Below, piece after piece: positions 38,706-41,250 of a stretch of 41,250 bases of DNA. Source of the stretch: Flavobacterium macrobrachii (GTDB lineage Bacteria; Bacteroidota; Bacteroidia; Flavobacteriales; Flavobacteriaceae). Made by a program: the position numbers and the translations under genes. The DNA is taken from NCBI RefSeq assembly GCF_014486675.1, contig NZ_JACTAC010000024.1:1-41250 (forward strand), read 5' to 3'. Position 1 is the stretch's first letter. Each line of letters starts with the position of its first letter. Under the pieces are notes generated by a model. That model was not told the origin of the DNA and ran no database searches. It saw nothing but the letters and a program-made list of their open reading frames with translations.

Positions 38706-41156
38706 ATGAAATTTAAAATTTTACTCATTCTTGTCATCTGTAATTTCTCTTTACTTTTTGCTCAAGGTTCTGGAAATCCTGGTTCGGTTTCTGGTAAAGT
38801 AATTGATAACACGAGTAAACAACCTTTGCCTTATGTAAATGTTTCAATTTTTGAAAACGACAAAATCATCACTGGAGGAATTACACAAGAAAATGGTAGT
38901 TTCAACATTAAAAACCTAGCTTTAAAACCATACAAAATTGAAATTCAATTTATTGGTTACAAAAAAATCATTAAAAACATTACTTTATCCGAAGCTGATA
39001 AAAACATCAACTTGAACAGTATCTTTTTAGAAGAAGATGCGGTTCAATTAAATACAGTTGAAATCGTTAAAGAACGTTCTACTATCGAGCAAAAAATTGA
39101 TAGAAAAATTGTAAACGTTGGTAAAGATTTAATTGCTTCGGGAAATACAGCTTCCGAAATAATGAACAATATTCCAACCGTTAGCATCGATCCGCAAACA
39201 AAAGAATTAAGTTTAAGAGGAAATTCTAACGTTAGAGTTCTTATTGATGGAAAACCGTCAAACATTGATGCAGCTCAATTATTACAACAAATTCCGTCTT
39301 CATCAATCAAACAAGTGGAATTAATTACCAATCCTTCAGCAAAATACAATCCAGAAGGAATGAGTGGAATTATCAACATCATTTTGCATAAAAATGCTAA
39401 CGAAGGTTTCAACGGAAGTATTAATTCGGGTGTAACTTTTGGAATTACGCCAAAGGTAAATTCGGCTTTGAACTTAAATTACAAAGTTGGAAAAGTAAAT
39501 TTCTATACCAACTATGGTTTCAACCACGGAATTAATGCTAATAATGGATTTATCGATAGTTTCAGACCAACATTAGAGAACGAGCAAGACTTTGAGTTTA
39601 GAAACAAAAACACTTCTCATTTAGTGAAATTTGGAATAGATTATTACATCAATGATAAAAATACGTTATCGTTTTATACTAATCAAAACATTGTTGACGG
39701 AAGTGGAAGAGGTTTAACAGTTGTTGATTATCTAAATGCAGGTCAACCCGATTCTCGTCAATTATTTGATTCAAGAAACGATAATTTCACCCAAACCTAT
39801 GACATGGTTTACAAACATGATTTCGACAAAAAAGGCGAAACTATCGATTTTCAAACCAATTTTTCTAATACAAAAGGTCCAGAATATACCGATTTTAACT
39901 TAGGACAAATTAATCCAACTTCAACTACTTTAACTAGTAATGACATTAACCGAGTTACTAATTCACTTCAAGTAAATATCGATTATGTAAATCCACTTTC
40001 TGAAACTGTAAAACTAGAAATTGGTGCCGAAAGTAGAATTCAAAGAATTACGAATAACTTTGATGAAAATATAAACGAAGCTTCTGTTGGTTACAATCGT
40101 GACGGAAATTCGAACTTTGAATTCAAAAGACAAATTCACTCATTCTATACAAATATTGGAAAACAATGGAATAAATGGAGTGCACAAGTTGGTGTTAGAA
40201 TTGAAAACTACGACATCGATGCTGATTTTGAAAACGTAATAACATCAAGCAATCCATCCGAAAACATAAACGATAAAAGCAATGTAAAAGACCATATTTT
40301 CACTGCTTATCCATCGCTTTTCTTCAACTACAAAGCAAGCGAAAAAAACTCGTTTAACTTCAATTATTCTCGAAGAGTTGACCGACCAGGAATTGGACAA
40401 ATTAGCCCAATCAGAGAATGGACAACACCATTAGTTGAATCAAGAGGAAATCCAGCATTGGAACCACAATTTACCAATTCGTTTGAAGTAAATTATACTA
40501 GAACAACCAAAATTGGTTCGATTACAACTGGAGCTTTTTACCGTCAAATTAGTGACGAAATCAGTAGAGTAATCTATAAAAATCCAGATAATCCAAACCA
40601 AGATATTCTTTCCTATGATAACTTTGATGACAACCATGCCTTCGGAATTGAAGCTTCGGCTAACTTGAAATTTTACTCTTGGTGGTCAGCTAATTTAAGT
40701 GCCGATAGTTATTTCAAAACCGTTAGAGGAACCGTTCAAAATGCCAATACTGGTGACCAAGAAAGAGCTGAAGTAGATGTAACTGTTTTCAATGCGAGAA
40801 TGAATCACAATTTTACGGCTACTAAAAAATTACGTTTCAATTTATTTGCCATGTATCGCGGTAGAGATTTAAGTTTACAATTTGACCGTTCGCCAATGTA
40901 TCGTGTTGACCTTGGTTCTACATATACTATTTTAAAAGGAAAAGGAAGCATCACAGCGCGTTTTAATGATATTTTTGAAACGATGAATTTTGCTTTTGAC
41001 GGAAGCATTCCTTACCGACAAACCGGAGCTTTCTACTGGGAAAGTCAAACATTCTACATTGGTTTCAACTACATGTTTGGTGGTGGAAAAAATAAAGAAT
41101 TACAGCGTAAACAAAGAGATGCAAACGAAACGCAAGGAAGTGGCGGAATGATGTAA
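38706..41156 (+). CDS. TonB-dependent receptor-family outer-membrane protein
   Basis: An 816-residue outer-membrane protein. A signal peptide (MKFKILLILVICNFSLLFAQ) is followed by a carboxypeptidase-regulatory-like domain (about 27-112, GSVSGKVIDNTSKQPLPYVN), a plug (about 120-230, ASGNTASEIMNNIPTVSIDP, LRGNSNVRVLIDGKPSNIDA, NPEGMSGIINIIL) and a large barrel of the OMP_b-brl_3 type, ending in a Gly-rich tail (FGGGKNKELQRKQRD...GSGGMM) typical of this subgroup. The usual terminal aromatic strand residue is replaced by the tail. The transported ligand is unknown and no partner lipoprotein is adjacent. Confidence 0.9.
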   Translation: MKFKILLILVICNFSLLFAQGSGNPGSVSGKVIDNTSKQPLPYVNVSIFENDKIITGGITQENGSFNIKNLALKPYKIEIQFIGYKKIIKNITLSEADKNINLNSIFLEEDAVQLNTVEIVKERSTIEQKIDRKIVNVGKDLIASGNTASEIMNNIPTVSIDPQTKELSLRGNSNVRVLIDGKPSNIDAAQLLQQIPSSSIKQVELITNPSAKYNPEGMSGIINIILHKNANEGFNGSINSGVTFGITPKVNSALNLNYKVGKVNFYTNYGFNHGINANNGFIDSFRPTLENEQDFEFRNKNTSHLVKFGIDYYINDKNTLSFYTNQNIVDGSGRGLTVVDYLNAGQPDSRQLFDSRNDNFTQTYDMVYKHDFDKKGETIDFQTNFSNTKGPEYTDFNLGQINPTSTTLTSNDINRVTNSLQVNIDYVNPLSETVKLEIGAESRIQRITNNFDENINEASVGYNRDGNSNFEFKRQIHSFYTNIGKQWNKWSAQVGVRIENYDIDADFENVITSSNPSENINDKSNVKDHIFTAYPSLFFNYKASEKNSFNFNYSRRVDRPGIGQISPIREWTTPLVESRGNPALEPQFTNSFEVNYTRTTKIGSITTGAFYRQISDEISRVIYKNPDNPNQDILSYDNFDDNHAFGIEASANLKFYSWWSANLSADSYFKTVRGTVQNANTGDQERAEVDVTVFNARMNHNFTATKKLRFNLFAMYRGRDLSLQFDRSPMYRVDLGSTYTILKGKGSITARFNDIFETMNFAFDGSIPYRQTGAFYWESQTFYIGFNYMFGGGKNKELQRKQRDANETQGSGGMM

Positions 41157-41181
41157 TCTTTTTTTCCGATAATTAAAAACA

Positions 41182-41220
41182 GAAGCAACATGATAATATA
41201 TTCATGTTGTTTCTTTTTTT
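41182..41220 (+). terminator. Terminator after last outer-membrane gene
   Basis: GAAGCAACATGA and TCATGTTGTTTC pair with one mismatch around an AT-rich loop, followed by a long T run. Confidence 0.85.
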
Positions 41221-41250
41221 TTGTATGTTTGATATTCAATAAATAATATT

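Overview
The window looks like chromosome from a low-GC Bacteroidota, most likely a Flavobacterium-type member of the Flavobacteriaceae. The evidence is AT-rich sequence and TAnnTTTG -7 promoter elements in place of sigma70 boxes. Products are also typical of the group: a type IX secretion type B sorting domain, an HmuY-like lipoprotein, a FecI/FecR/TonB-receptor signalling set, and lipoproteins whose cysteine is followed by S/D residues. No tRNA, rRNA, CRISPR array, integrase or transposase was seen.

Region 1 (1-2.7 kb) is accessory DNA built like gene cassettes. A GNAT acetyltransferase, a DUF5946-like protein and a small alarmone hydrolase sit in units whose start and end carry exactly complementary 9-bp sequences. 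The sequence differs between units, and the units are separated by related spacers carrying a terminator hairpin and a TAnnTTTG element. Region 2 (2.7-8.2 kb) holds two Crp/Fnr-family regulators, each followed by an enzyme gene (metallo-beta-lactamase fold; short-chain dehydrogenase), then a PhzF-like protein, a second GNAT and an AraC-family regulator. A perfect FNR-type box lies in front of the MBL gene, whose expected start codon is followed directly by a stop codon.

Region 3 (8.2-16.3 kb) is a recombinogenic block around two secreted PDZ-alpha/beta hydrolases, the first fused to an Asp-box beta-propeller. At least six copies of the 3' tails of these genes, some only tens of bases long, are scattered through the block. 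Each sits in front of a different gene for a secreted, lipid-anchored or single-membrane-segment product, including two tandem 260-bp units each encoding a 45-residue membrane peptide. This is the best candidate for an undescribed arrangement.

Region 4 (16.3-21 kb) is mostly housekeeping: a TerB-like protein, a secreted esterase, DUF1456-like and DinB-like proteins, folD and ffh. Region 5 (21-26.9 kb) has two lipoproteins sharing a C-terminal domain, divergent from an ECF sigma / FecR anti-sigma / TonB-receptor operon; an identical 11-bp motif lies in front of the larger lipoprotein and of fecR. Region 6 (26.9-31.9 kb) is a probable haem/iron uptake operon (TonB receptor, HmuY-like lipoprotein, DoxX-like membrane protein) divergent from a DUF6607-like and a DUF6686-like gene. 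Region 7 (31.9-41.2 kb) carries argS, a 1542-residue T9SS-secreted protein with nine tandem repeats, and a large TonB-receptor-family outer-membrane protein.
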